Source: Isoperla grammatica
Taxonomy: Eukaryota > Arthropoda > Insecta > Plecoptera > Perlodidae
Reading direction: 5' to 3'
Assembly: GCA_945910005.1 (NCBI GenBank)
Contig: OX246739.1
Coordinates: 4,742,001-4,806,000 of the forward strand
DNA length: 64,000 nucleotides
How positions within the stretch are numbered: position 1 is the stretch's first letter; each line of letters starts with the position of its first letter. The position numbers were made by a program, and so were the translations under genes. Positions 50,841 through 61,870 of this stretch are shown in pieces. The notes beneath the pieces were generated by a model. It saw nothing but the letters and a program-made list of their open reading frames with translations, was not told where the DNA came from and did no database searches.

Positions 50841-52626
50841 GGGTAAACTGCATTAGAAGTCGCTTATAGAATCTACTGGCTTATAGGCATTCTCATGTAT
50901 TTACTATGAAGGGCGGCCATTTTGGTGATTTTGACATGTAAAAACTGTTGAAGCCTACTGCAGTAGAAACAAAACACTTCATTTTTCAAATAAATTTGAG
51001 CTGTTGTGTATTTGCGATTTTCATCTTCAATGCGGTATTTTTATTTCTAAACGCTGCGTTTATGTTATTTAAAAACCATACCTACTCATCTTGTAGGTTA
51101 TGCTTGGATCATATGAGATCAATGTGGCAGATGTGACTTCACGTGAAAACTGTTAATTGTTGGCATTAGAGACTTGTACTGCGCACATTCCCTCACCCGA
51201 TAATCTTGGAGGAAGATAGATTGAGAACTTTTAAGGACGCTTTAATGGAAGGTTGTTTATTGCTTTTAGTTAGAGAGTTACACAACTCTAGCACCACTCT
51301 AAGTGCACGTTTTGTTTTTAATGGAAGGTGTAAGAGAAAAACCCGAAGTATATTTATAATTCACCAACTCGCCAGGCGTTTTTTAATGTGCACGAAAATA
51401 GAAATTGCATAACCTTAGCATAAATTATTTATTTTGTCTATTCTTATTATTACCATTCATATTAATGAACTTAACCCCCTACCCGACTGTATAGTTTGTA
51501 CAAGGACATATGCTGATTGATATTAATATTAATTAAAAAATTAATACAAAATAAAAATATTGATTAATAACAAAATGTTTCTTCATAGTTGTTATAATAG
51601 ATATAATATGAAATAAAATTAATGTAGAAGATTAAATACAAACTTAAATTTCAAGATAGACGAGCCAATTACTAGCGTGGTGCCCCAGTATTCGCCAATG
51701 TACGCATCTGCACTCTACGTTTTACTTTCTCGGTAACAAAGAAAGCAAAAAAAGTGTAAAGCCTGCCCTTGTATTATTGTTGAAGCGTTGAAATCATGAA
51801 CAATATGCGGCAAGCGTGCCTTGAGTTCAAATTGTGGGGCTGTAAATGGGCAGTTATCTGTACCCCATGCGACCCAAGCGGTCGCCCCGCTAACTTCAAG
51901 GGAGGCATGTTTTAATAGAGATGAACATCTTCTTTCTTTAGTGGCAACGTTTAAAAAGACTCAGACGTGCTCGAAAGAACAGAGGCACATTAACACTCAT
52001 TGTCTCGTACTCTGAGGGACAAGAAAAGAGGCGTTTCTCTTATCATTCTCTACTATCGTCTAAATCATCGTGTTGTTTCAATTCAACGTGGAAACCGGAA
52101 ACAATCTGCTGCAATAAACGTGAGAATCAGAGAGTGTTGTTACGTCTTGATCGCGTGACCATGAAGATCTCTCGTTTACTTAACGAGAAAAACATTTTCT
52201 GAAATAACCTGCCAAATTATCTTCTTCTTCTTCTCCGGGGAAATATCTCTGAACGAATAAAGAAGCAACACTGCTGCCCGGAAAATGATCACATGAAACA
52301 TTTGAGGTAATATTTTAGGAGAATAAATGGAATTCGCCCACAAATTCTGATTTTGTTTCCTTTCATGTTATAACAAACATAAAATAACACTATTGACAAT
52401 GTTGATTGATTGAAACTAAATCTGGTGCGGCATAATGTAAGCCACTAATAATCAAAACAATAACCTAATAGAAATGTAAATATTGAATAGCATTTAGGGA
52501 ATAGTTCATTCCATAATAGATATCAATCCGAATACACTTTGCATCTCTATTCAGTCACCAAATATTAGTAATTTCTACAAATTCCATCTTACTTGTTCAT
52601 AGTTATAAATCAAATTCTAAACAATA
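50841..52626. other. Unique DNA, no gene seen
   Basis: No supported gene. A moderately GC-richer stretch at 51660-52290 has no motif that identifies it. Short plus frames at 50948, 51206 and 51821 are not recognisable. Confidence 0.5.
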
Positions 52627-52634
52627 GGCTTATA
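52627..52634 (+). repeat. Left 8-bp target-site duplication (GGCTTATA)
   Basis: GGCTTATA lies directly before the outer left end CAGGGGCAGACTGG and is repeated exactly at 58784-58791, directly after the outer right end. An 8-bp duplication is the length expected of hAT-superfamily transposases. Confidence 0.8.
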
Positions 52635-53087
52635 CAGGGGCAGACTGGGATAAAAAGGCCCGGGATGCTGGGTTTCGGGGGAGCCTAGGTGGCGTGGCGC
52701 AGCTGGGGTCTGGGGCAAGGCCCCAGCCGCCGGAGGCAAGTACGCCGAAGGCGCGAAAACATTGTCGGGGTTGCATTGAATTTTATGGCTTAAAATACGA
52801 TTTTGGGCGCGATTAACAGAGGCCACCCCACCAGTAGCAAAATAATTACCATTCTATTCAATTAATTACATTGAATATTTTCAATAAATATTACAATAAA
52901 TTAAATTATAATTTTAAAATAATACCTTAAGAGTGGGGTTAAGATTTTTTAGCAATAAACAGAGACGTATTTACATCATAGAAACTTTCTGGTAGCATTT
53001 CGGGGGCCCGGAATGCCAAAAGACCCAGATTTGCCCAGAGGCTCGGGATGGGATCACATCCCGGCATCCCTAGCCAGTCCGCTGCCT
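52635..53087 (+). mobile_element. Left MITE copy of the composite
   Basis: It starts CAGGGGCAGACTGGGATAAA and ends CATCCCTAGCCAGTCCGC then TGCCT. GC-rich terminal parts (for example GCCCCAGCCGCCGGAGGCAA) flank an AT-rich middle. A TCGGGATG...CATCCCGGCATCCC dyad lies near the right end. It is non-coding; the 69-aa minus frame at 52617-52826 is not meaningful. The CAGGGGCGG-type tip is common among hAT elements. Confidence 0.85.
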
Positions 53088-56000
53088 ACGAGCACGGTTT
53101 AGCTGTAAAATGCAATTATAAATTGATCCCAAGGCAGCCACTAGTGTTGTATAGGAGTCTAGTGAGGGTGCCTGTGTGATGCCAGAATAAGCCCCGTTTC
53201 CCTCTACGATGCACGGTTTAGCTGTAAAATGCAATTATAAATTGAGCTAAAGGCAGACAGTAGTGTTGTATAGGTGTCTAGTGAGGGTGTCTGTGTGATG
53301 CCAGAATAAGCCCCCTTTCCCTCTACGATGCACGGTTTAGCTGTAAAATGCAATTATAAATTGAGCCCAAGGCAGACAGTAGTGTTGTATGGAAGTCTAG
53401 TGAGGGTGCCTGTGTGATGCCAGAATAAGCCCCGTTTCCCTCTACGATGCACGGTTTAGCTGTAAAATGCAATTATAAATTGAGCCCAAGGCAGACAGTA
53501 GTGTTGTATGGAAGTCTAGTGAGGGTGCCTGTGTGATGCCAGAATAAGCCCCGTTTCCCTCTACGATGCACGGTTTAGCTGTAAAATGCAATTATAAATT
53601 GAGCCAAAGGCAGACAGTAGTGTTGTATAGGTGTCTAGTGAGGGTGTCTATGTGATGCCAGAATAAGCCCCGTTTCCCTCTACGATGCACGGTTTAGCTG
53701 TAAAATGCAATTATAAATTGAGCCCAAGGCAGACAGTAGTGTTGTATGGAAGTCTAGTGAGGGTGCCTGTGTGATGCCAGAATAAGCCCCGTTTCCCTCT
53801 ACGATGCACGGTTTAGCTGTAAAATGCAATAATAAATTGATCTCAAGGCAGACAGTAGTGTTGTATGGGAGTCTAGGGAGGGTGCCTGTGTGATGCCAGA
53901 ATAAGCCCCGTTTCCCTCTACGATGCACGGTTTAGCTGTAAAATGCAATTATAAATTGAGCCCAAGACAGACAGTAGTGTTGTATAGGTGTCTAGTGAGG
54001 GTGTCTGTGTGATGCCAGAATAAGCCCCGTTTCCCTCTACGATGCTCGGTTTAGCTGTAAAATGCAATTATAAATTGAGCCAAAGGCAGACAGTAGTGTT
54101 GTATGGGAGTCTAGGGAGGGTGCCTGTGTGATGCCAGAATAAGCCCCGTTTCCTTCTACGATGCACGGTTTAGCTGTAAAATGCAATAATAAATTGATCT
54201 CAAGGCAGACAGTAGTGTTGTATGGGAGTCTAGGGAGGGTGCCTGTGTGATGCCAGAATAAGCCCCGTTTCCCTCTACGATGCACGGTTTAGCTGTAAAA
54301 TGCAATTATAAATTTATCCCAAGGCAGCTAGTGTTGTATGGGAGTCTAGTGAGGGTGCCTGTGTGATGCCAGAATAAGCCCCGTTTCTCTCTACGATGCA
54401 CGGTTTAGCTGTAAAATTCAATTATAAATTGATCCCAAGGCAAACAGTAGTGTTGTATGGGAGTCTAGTGAGGGTGCCTGTGTGATGCCAGAATAAGCCC
54501 CATTTCCCTCTACGATGCACGGTTTAGCTGTAAAATGGAATTAAAATTTGATCCCAAGGCAGCTACTAGTGTTGTATGGGAGCCAAGTGAAGGTGCCTGT
54601 GTGATGCCAGAATAACCCCCGTTTCCCTCTACGATGCACGGTTTAGCTGTAAAATGCAATTATAAATAGAGCCAAAGGCAGACAGTAGTGTTGTATAGGT
54701 GTCTAGTGAGGGTGTCTGTGTGATGCCAGAATAGGCCCCCTTTCCCTCTACGATGCACGGTTTAGCTGTAAAATGCAATTATAAATTGAGCCCAAGGCAG
54801 ACAGTAGTGTTGTATGGAAGTCTAGTGAGGGTGCCTGTGTGATGCCAGAATAAGCCCCGTTTCCCTCTACGATGCACGGTTTAGCTGTAAAATGCAATAA
54901 TAAATTGATCTCAAGGCAGACAGTAGTGTTGTATGGGAGTCTAGGGAGGGTGCCTGTGTGATGCCAGAATAAGCCCAGTTTCCCTCTACGATGCACGGTT
55001 TAGCTGTAAAATGCAATTAAAAATTGAGCCCAAGGCAGACAGTAGTGTTGTATAGGTGTCTAGTGAGGGTGTCTGTGTGATGCCAGAATAAGCCCCGTTT
55101 CCCTCTACGATGCACGGTTTAGCTGTAAAATGGAATTAAAATTTGATCCCAAGGCAGTTACTAGTGTTGTATGGGAGCCAAGTGAAGGTGCCTGTGTGAT
55201 GCCAGAATAACCCCCGTTTCCCTCTACGATGCACGGTTTAGCTGTAAAATGCAATTATAAATTGAGCCAAAGGCAGACAGTAGTGTTGTATAGGTGTCTA
55301 GTGAGGGTGTCTGTATGATGCCAGAATAGGCTCCCTTTCCCTCTACGATGCACGGTTTAGCTGTAAAATGCAATTATAAATTGAGCCCAAGGCAGACAGT
55401 AGTGTTGTATGGAAGTCTAGTGAGGGTGCCTGTGTGATGCCAGAATAAGCCCCGTTTCCCTCTACGATGCACGGTTTAGCTGTAAAATGCAATAATAAAT
55501 TGATCTCAAGGCAGACAGTAGTGTTGTATGGGAGTCTAGGGAGGGTGCCTGTGTGATGCCAGAATAAGCCCCGTTTCCCTCTACGATGCTCGGTTTAACT
55601 GTAAAATGCAATTAAAGATTGATCCCAAGGCAGCCACTAGTGTTGTATGGGAGTCTAGTGAGGGTGCCCGTGTGATGCCAGAATATGCCCCGTTTCACTC
55701 TACGATGCACGGTTTAGCTGTAAAATGCAATTATTAATTGAGCCAAAGGCAGACAGTAGTGTTGTATAGGTGTCTAGTGAGGGTGTCTGTGTGATGCCAG
55801 AATAAGCCCCCTTTCCCTCTACGATGCACGGTTTAGCTGTAAAATGCAATTATAAATTGAGCCCAAGGCAGACAGTAGTGTTGTATGGAAGTCTAGTGAG
55901 GGTGCCTGTGTGATGCCAGAATAAGCCCCGTTTCCCTCTACGATGCACGGTTTAGCTGTAAAATGCAATTATAAATTGAGCCCAAGGCAGACAGTAGTGT

Positions 56001-58320
56001 TGTATGGAAGTCTAGTGAGGGTGCCTGTGTGATGCCAGAATAAGCCCCGTTTCCCTCTACGATGCACGGTTTAGCTGTAAAATGCAATTAAAAATTGAGC
56101 CAAAGGCAGACAGTAGTGTTGTATAGGTGTCTAGTGAGGGTGTCTATGTGATGCCAGAATAAGCCCCGTTTCCCTCTACGATGCACGGTTTAGCTGTAAA
56201 ATGCAATTATAAATTGAGCCCAAGGCAGACAGTAGTGTTGTATGGAAGTCTAGTGAGGGTGCATGTGAGATGCCAGAATAAGCCCCGTTTCCCTCTACGA
56301 TGCACGGTTTAGCTGTAAAATGCAATAATAAATTGATCTCAAGGCAGACAGTAGTGTTGTATGGGAGTCTAGGGAGGGTGCCTGTGTGATGCCAGAATAA
56401 GCCCCGTTTCCCTCTACGATGCACGGTTTAGCTGTAAAATGCAATTATAAATTGAGCCCAAGACAGACAGTAGTGTTGTATAGGTGTCTAGTGAGGGTGT
56501 CTGTGTGATGCCAGAATAAGCCCCGTTTCCCTCTACGATGCACGGTTTAGCTGTAAAATGCAATTATAAATTGAGCCAAAGGCAGACAGTAGTGTTGTAT
56601 GGGAGTCTAGGGAGGGTGCCTGTGTGATGCCAGAATAAGCCCCGTTTCCTTCTACGATGCACGGTTTAGCTGTAAAATGCAATAATAAATTGATCTCAAG
56701 GCAGACAGTAGTGTTGTATGGGAGTCTAGGGAGGGTGCCTGTGTGATGCCAGAATAAGCCCCGTTTCCCTCTACGATGCACGGTTTAGCTGTAAAATGCA
56801 ATTATAAATTTATCCCAAGGCAGCTAGTGTTGTATGGGAGTCTAGTGAGGGTGCCTGTGTGATGCCAGAATAAGCCCCGTTTCTCTCTACGATGCACGGT
56901 TTAGCTGTAAAATTCAATTATAAATTGATCCCAAGGCAAACAGTAGTGTTGTATGGGAGTCTAGTGAGGGTGCCTGTGTGATGCCAGAATAAGCCCCATT
57001 TCCGTCTACGATGCACGGTTTAGCTGTAAAATGGAATTAAAATTTGATCCCAAGGCAGCTACTAGTGTTGTATGGGAGCCAAGTGAAGGTGCCTGTGTGA
57101 TGCCAGAATAACCCCCGTTTCCCTCTACGATGCACGGTTTAGCTGTAAAATGCAATTATAAATTGAGCCAAAGGCAGACAGTAGTGTTGTATAGGTGTCT
57201 AGTGAGGGTGTCTGTGTGATGCCAGAATAGGCCCCCTTTCCCTCTACGATGCACGGTTTAGCTGTAAAATGCAATTATAAATTGAGCCCAAGGCAGACAG
57301 TAGTGTTGTATGGAAGTCTAGTGAGGGTGCCTGTGTGATGCCAGAATAAGCCCCGTTTCCCTCTACGATGCACGGTTTAGCTGTAAAATGCAATAATAAA
57401 TTGATCTCAAGGCAGACAGTAGTGTTGTATGGGAGTCTAGGGAGGGTGCCTGTGTGATGCCAGAATAAGCCCAGTTTCCCTCTACGATGCACGGTTTAGC
57501 TGTAAAATGCAATTAAAAATTGAGCCCAAGGCAGACAGTAGTGTTGTATAGGTGTCTAGTGAGGGTGTCTGTGTGATGCCAGAATAAGCCCCGTTTCCCT
57601 CTACGATGCACGGTTTAGCTGTAAAATGGAATTAAAATTTGATCCCAAGGCAGTTACTAGTGTTGTATGGGAGCCAAGTGAAGGTGCCTGTGTGATGCCA
57701 GAATAACCCCCGTTTCCCTCTACGATGCACGGTTTAGCTGTAAAATGCAATTATAAATTGAGCCAAAGGCAGACAGTAGTGTTGTATAGGTGTCTAGTGA
57801 GGGTGTCTGTGTGATGCCAGAATAGGCCCCCTTTCCCTCTACGATGCACGGTTTAGCTGTAAAATGCAATTATAAATTGAGCCCAAGGCAGACAGTAGTG
57901 TTGTATGGAAGTCTAGTGAGGGTGCCTGTGTGATGCCAGAATAAGCCCCGTTTCCCTCTACGATGCACGGTTTAGCTGTAAAATGCAATAATAAATTGAT
58001 CTCAAGGCAGACAGTAGTGTTGTATGGGAGTCTAGGGAGGGTGCCTGTGTGATGCCAGAATAAGCCCCGTTTCCCTCTACGATGCTCGGTTTAACTGTAA
58101 AATGCAATTAAAGATTGATCCCAAGGCAGCCACTAGTGTTGTATGGGAGTCTAGTGAGGGTGCCCGTGTGATGCCAGAATATGCCCCGTTTCACTCTACG
58201 ATGCACGGTTTAGCTGTAAAATGCAATTAAAAATTGATCCCAAGGCAGCCACTAGTGTTGAATGGGAGTCTAGTGAGGGTGTCTGTGTGATGCCAGAATA
58301 AGCCCTGTTTGCCTGTACGA
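53088..58320. repeat. 119-bp satellite, about 44 copies, with a 2,496-bp higher-order repeat
   Basis: The monomer is anchored by TCTACGATGCACGGTTTAGC, TGTAAAATGCAATTATAAAT, GGCAGACAGTAGTGTTGTAT and GATGCCAGAATAAGCCCCGT. Monomer variants (for example ATAGGTGTCTAG, GGAGCCAAGTGAAGG, AATAATAAATTGATCTCAAG) follow the same order in 53203-55698 and 55699-58194, so a 21-monomer block of 2,496 bp is duplicated with few differences. Edge monomers are the most diverged, ending CCTGTTTGCCTGTACGA. Six open frames of 82 aa on the minus strand recur at this 2,496-bp offset in three pairs and are by-products of the repeat. Confidence 0.97.
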
Positions 58321-58783
58321 CAGGGGCGGACTGGGATAAAAAGACCCGTGATGCTGGGTTTCGGGGTGGCCCGCACGAGGTGGCGTGGCGCAGCTGCATG
58401 GGGTCTGGGGCAAAGCCCCAGCCGCCGGAGGCAAGTACGCTGAAGGCGCAAAAAATTGGTTGGGGTTGCACTGACTTTTATGGCTTTAAATACGATTTTA
58501 GGGCGCGATTAACAGAGGCCACCCTACCAGTAGCAAAATAATTTCCATTATATTCAATTAATTATAGTGAATATTTTCAATACTTATAACAATAAATCCT
58601 ATAAGAACTTCAAATAATACCTTTAGAGTGTGGTGAAGATTTTTTTAGCAATACACGGAGAAGTATTTACATCATAGGAACTTTCTGGTAGGAGCCCGGG
58701 GGCCCGGACTGCCAAAGGGCCCGGATGTGCCCAGGGGCCCGGGATGCGATCGCATCCCGGCATCCCTAGCCAGTCCGCGCCTG
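58321..58783 (+). mobile_element. Right MITE copy of the composite
   Basis: It starts CAGGGGCGGACTGGGATAAA and ends CATCCCTAGCCAGTCCGC then GCCTG, collinear with the left copy over its whole length with scattered changes and small indels. Its left tip abuts the last satellite monomer after TGTACGA, the same TACGA that ends each monomer's CTCTACGA. Its right tip abuts the right GGCTTATA. It has no coding capacity. Confidence 0.87.
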
Positions 58784-58791
58784 GGCTTATA
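58784..58791 (+). repeat. Right 8-bp target-site duplication (GGCTTATA)
   Basis: Exact partner of 52627-52634. Confidence 0.8.
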
Positions 58792-59912
58792 ACTATGTGT
58801 TCTGGTATCACACGTCGCTTGCAATAGACAATGAAAATATACCTCATTTTCACTTCACACGAAACCACGTGGCTGCAAAACAATGCCGAGAAACAATCTT
58901 TGAATTCTTATAAACTGTATTCAAAACGAAACGTTCTATGATAGTTGACGTAAATCGTCAAATTTGAGAAACACGTAACACTGTGATTTGTAGCAACTGT
59001 GAACCAACATTGTGAGGAAAGATCAAGCATGAATAATCTCCCCAAGTAAGATGATTGGAGTAGGTTGATTGTAACGTGTGGACTGTGACGTGGTCGTGTG
59101 TTCCAAGGCGGTCACAAATGAAAGGAACACGTGAGTGTGTTCTTGGAAGTCGGACATTATCACTGGCTAGAGTGCCCAGCTGCATCACAAGGGGAGAAAT
59201 AGGGTTTATAGCTACAACTCAACAACAACCCAACTCATATTTTATCTTGATTTCATTATTATTATTAATAACTATTTGTTAACGACATACTCGACAGTTT
59301 ATGTGATTTTAACGTCTTCCGAATCTGATCCATTGTACACCGCACAATTCTAATACTACCCTCTTGTGCACACATATATGTTGCTTCAGTTCCGTTGTAC
59401 CCATCATGCATTGCGTGCGTCCATAGATAAACGTTACAGAGAAATAGATTGAAACGGTTTCAATTTTGTTTGTAAACGATTTCCGCTCTTCAGTTCCATT
59501 CTACTGTCAATGGATTTCTATCAACGAGTTTCCTATTTTCCGTACATGCATTTATTTAATCATGACTTTGCGTGTTTTTCAGAGTGGGTTGTCTAACAAT
59601 GTTCTATGCTTCATCCATTCAATGCACTTCATGATGCGGACTATTCTAGCACCAGGCTTCCCACTGGTGGTCTTTGGTTTCGTACAGAGGACTAAAGAGG
59701 TGTGTTGCCGAGATTAACTTTAGCCAAGGTTGGAATAAAATGATGTTTGAAATGTGTATAAAAATAAATATGACACAATAGAAGATCACAAGGGATAAGC
59801 TAGTCATTAATCCATACAAACGAATAATAATGTATTACTTATAACAAATGTTATGCATGTACCTTATTGAATATAACAATACAGAATAACCATAACGATA
59901 TGATGGAGTTGC
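58792..59912. other. Unique DNA, no gene seen
   Basis: No supported exon or RNA gene. Short frames on both strands at 58958-59282 and 59466-59717 have no motif. Confidence 0.5.
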
Positions 59913-59922
59913 TTATAATAAT

Positions 59923-60789
59923 AATAATAATAATGTATTTATTTAGCTTACCGCTATTACATTTACATGTATATCTTACAAAGATAATGTTGGTACATAC
60001 TTATTACATAAACTTTATATAAATTAACGTATAGAAATTATGACCAATACAAGCATTATGTTCTAACTACTAATTCTGAACATAGCTGATTACATACTTT
60101 CTACATTTAATTTTAAACCTTGACAATGATTTTTCCAGTCTCACTTCATTTGGCAATTTGTTAAATTCAATCATCCCACCACATAATAAGGTTTTATGTG
60201 TGCTCATTTTATTTACTCTTCTAAAATTAAAACTATCATTTTTCCTTGTAAAATGTTCATGAATATCTTTTCTTAATTGTAGTAAATTATCAAAATATCC
60301 TGGGAGAAAATTATTCTTTAGTTTATACATGAAAATTAGACTATTAAATATTATATTTTGCCTTACAGTTAACCAATTCAAAGCCTTACTCATTCTCGTA
60401 ATCCTTGTATCCCTACCACATTTAAGGACAATCCTCATGGCTTTATTTTGTAAACATTGCAATTTACTTTTATCATGTTCAGATATTCCAAACATAATTG
60501 TACTACAGTATTGAAAATGTGGTAGGATTATAACTTTATAAACTAAATCAATTGACCAAGGTGAAAGATATTTTGTCATTCTATAGAGGAAGCCTATTTT
60601 CATACTTATTTTCCTTTGAATATATTTCGTATGGTTAGTAAAACTAAGTTGATCATCTAATATGCATCCTAAATATTTAATTTCATTGACAATTTCAAGT
60701 TTCACACCATTTATAACAATATCTTCTTGTGCACCCATTTTTCCTATATTAAGTCCACTTTTCATACCTCTTATTAACATACATTTTGA
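59923..60789 (-). mobile_element. 5'-truncated non-LTR retrotransposon
   Basis: On the minus strand the element begins inside the reverse-transcriptase gene near 60789, runs through the stop at 60070 and an AT-rich 3' UTR, and ends in an (ATT/TTA)n tail near 59925-59935. TTATAATAAT occurs at 60790-60799 and at 59913-59922, giving a probable 10-bp target-site duplication, although the AT-rich context weakens it. Truncation at the 5' end and a microsatellite 3' tail are standard for non-LTR elements of the Jockey/CR1/L2/RTE type. The frame is still open, so the copy is fairly young. Confidence 0.8.
60070..60780 (-). pseudogene. Reverse transcriptase C-terminal fragment (non-LTR)
   Basis: This 236-residue open frame is the C-terminal end of a non-LTR retrotransposon ORF2. 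What is seen: a VINGVKLEIVNEIKYLG stretch at residues 22-38 just before LDDQLSF, an LVYKVIILPHFQYCSTIMFG stretch at residues 79-98, and KLQCLQNKAMRIVL at residues 106-119. These follow in the order typical of the RT palm end, thumb and connection. The catalytic YxDD box, the rest of the palm and any endonuclease would lie upstream and are missing, so the fragment cannot act as a polymerase. The frame continues upstream of the first Met for several codons (LWQIIIIK) into what is probably host sequence. The start chosen is therefore only the first Met, not a biological start. Confidence 0.85.
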
Positions 60790-60799
60790 TTATAATAAT

Positions 60800-61689
60800 T
60801 TGCCACAAAGGTATCAGCTCATTGCTGTATACACAGTTGAAATAGACGAGTGAATAGTCACTTTTTATCCAAACAAAATCTACTTTTTAACACCTTCTTT
60901 CTACTATACCCACTTCTGGTATTATTGCTACACGAAGTTTCTTGTTGTTGATATGCTCTTATGTAAGGACGCATTAAACAGCAAGATTATATAGCGTCGT
61001 TTGTACGACAGGCAGAGCTACTATACCCCGGGCCTAGACGGGAAGTTATTATGACTTGGAAGGTTTTCAAACCACTCTATGCATAATTCAAATACTGGGA
61101 TAGAGTAGAGCCTAAATTCAATACGCATTTAACCAATGTAGGCCTACCTTCTTAATATTATATTGGCTAAGTGTCCTACCAGTAATCACAAATTATTGAA
61201 GAAAGCAAAAATAAATTGATCAGAGATAAAACAAACGTCATGATACGAAAAACGAGTAAAATAATTCGTTCTTTCGAAGATATTTAAAAAAAATAATAGC
61301 AGTAATTAACACGCGATGAAAAAACTATTTTCCTCAAGACAGTATAGTATTCTTTTGATGGAGATTTGTCACGCATTATATTCTGTGAATGTTAAATAAC
61401 TCTCGTGGCACATTCCAATTATTTGACGTAAGGTGTTTTGAAAATTAAATACGTTTACCTACATGTCAGTATAATTTTAAACACCACTTATTTAAATTAA
61501 ATGCACAACAGTACTTTGAACTAAATCCATCAATTTTCATTTCGCTAACTCCTTTATGATAAATTTCTACATCCGAGCACGACTGAATATATATTTGAAA
61601 AAATGAACTTTAAATCGCAACATTTTATTCTGTAATTAAAACAACGTTTAGCATTCACCTTGCGTGTTGTCGTGCTACCAAAGAAGAGA
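60800..61689. other. Unique AT-rich DNA, no gene seen
   Basis: No supported features; TAGGCCTA is at 61139-61146. Confidence 0.55.
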
Positions 61690-61870
61690 GCAATTAGCGA
61701 TTGACGTCTTAGCAATGGTGGTGACATTACTTTCCGCAGGAAGCGCTAGCGTACACCTCGCATGTAAATGAGCGTCGACTCCAACGCTGGGACAATCAGT
61801 TATGTTAATGCCGGAGACAATTACAGGCCGAGACAAGCAACATTCGAAGGTTCTCTCAAGCGTGGAATAG
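61690..61870. promoter_or_regulatory. Candidate regulatory block (inference)
   Basis: A GC-richer, repeat-free stretch of about 180 bp in an AT-rich setting, with a POU/octamer-like CATGTAAATGAG near 61760, TGACGTC near 61703 and TTAATG near 61805. No coding frame. Support is composition and motifs only. Confidence 0.22.

Larger units (their letters stand above)
52635..58783. mobile_element. Composite hAT-like MITE carrying a satellite array
   Basis: The 6,149-bp structure consists of a left ~453-bp MITE (52635-53087), about 5.2 kb of 119-bp satellite, and a right 463-bp MITE (58321-58783) in the same orientation. The outer ends CAGGGGCAGACTGG and CCAGTCCGCGCCTG are near-perfect inverted repeats, and the whole is bounded by the exact 8-bp repeat GGCTTATA. 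The inner edges (CGCTGCCT|ACGAGCACGG and CTGTACGA|CAGGGGCGG) do not carry that repeat. The simplest inference is that two MITEs and what lay between them moved together, or that one inserted dimer's spacer expanded in place. There is no transposase, so movement needed one in trans. Confidence 0.75.

Noticed and set aside
53680..57492. Six near-identical 82-aa minus-strand open frames
   Set aside because: All lie in the 119-bp satellite and recur with its higher-order period. They end where monomer phase brings in a stop codon.
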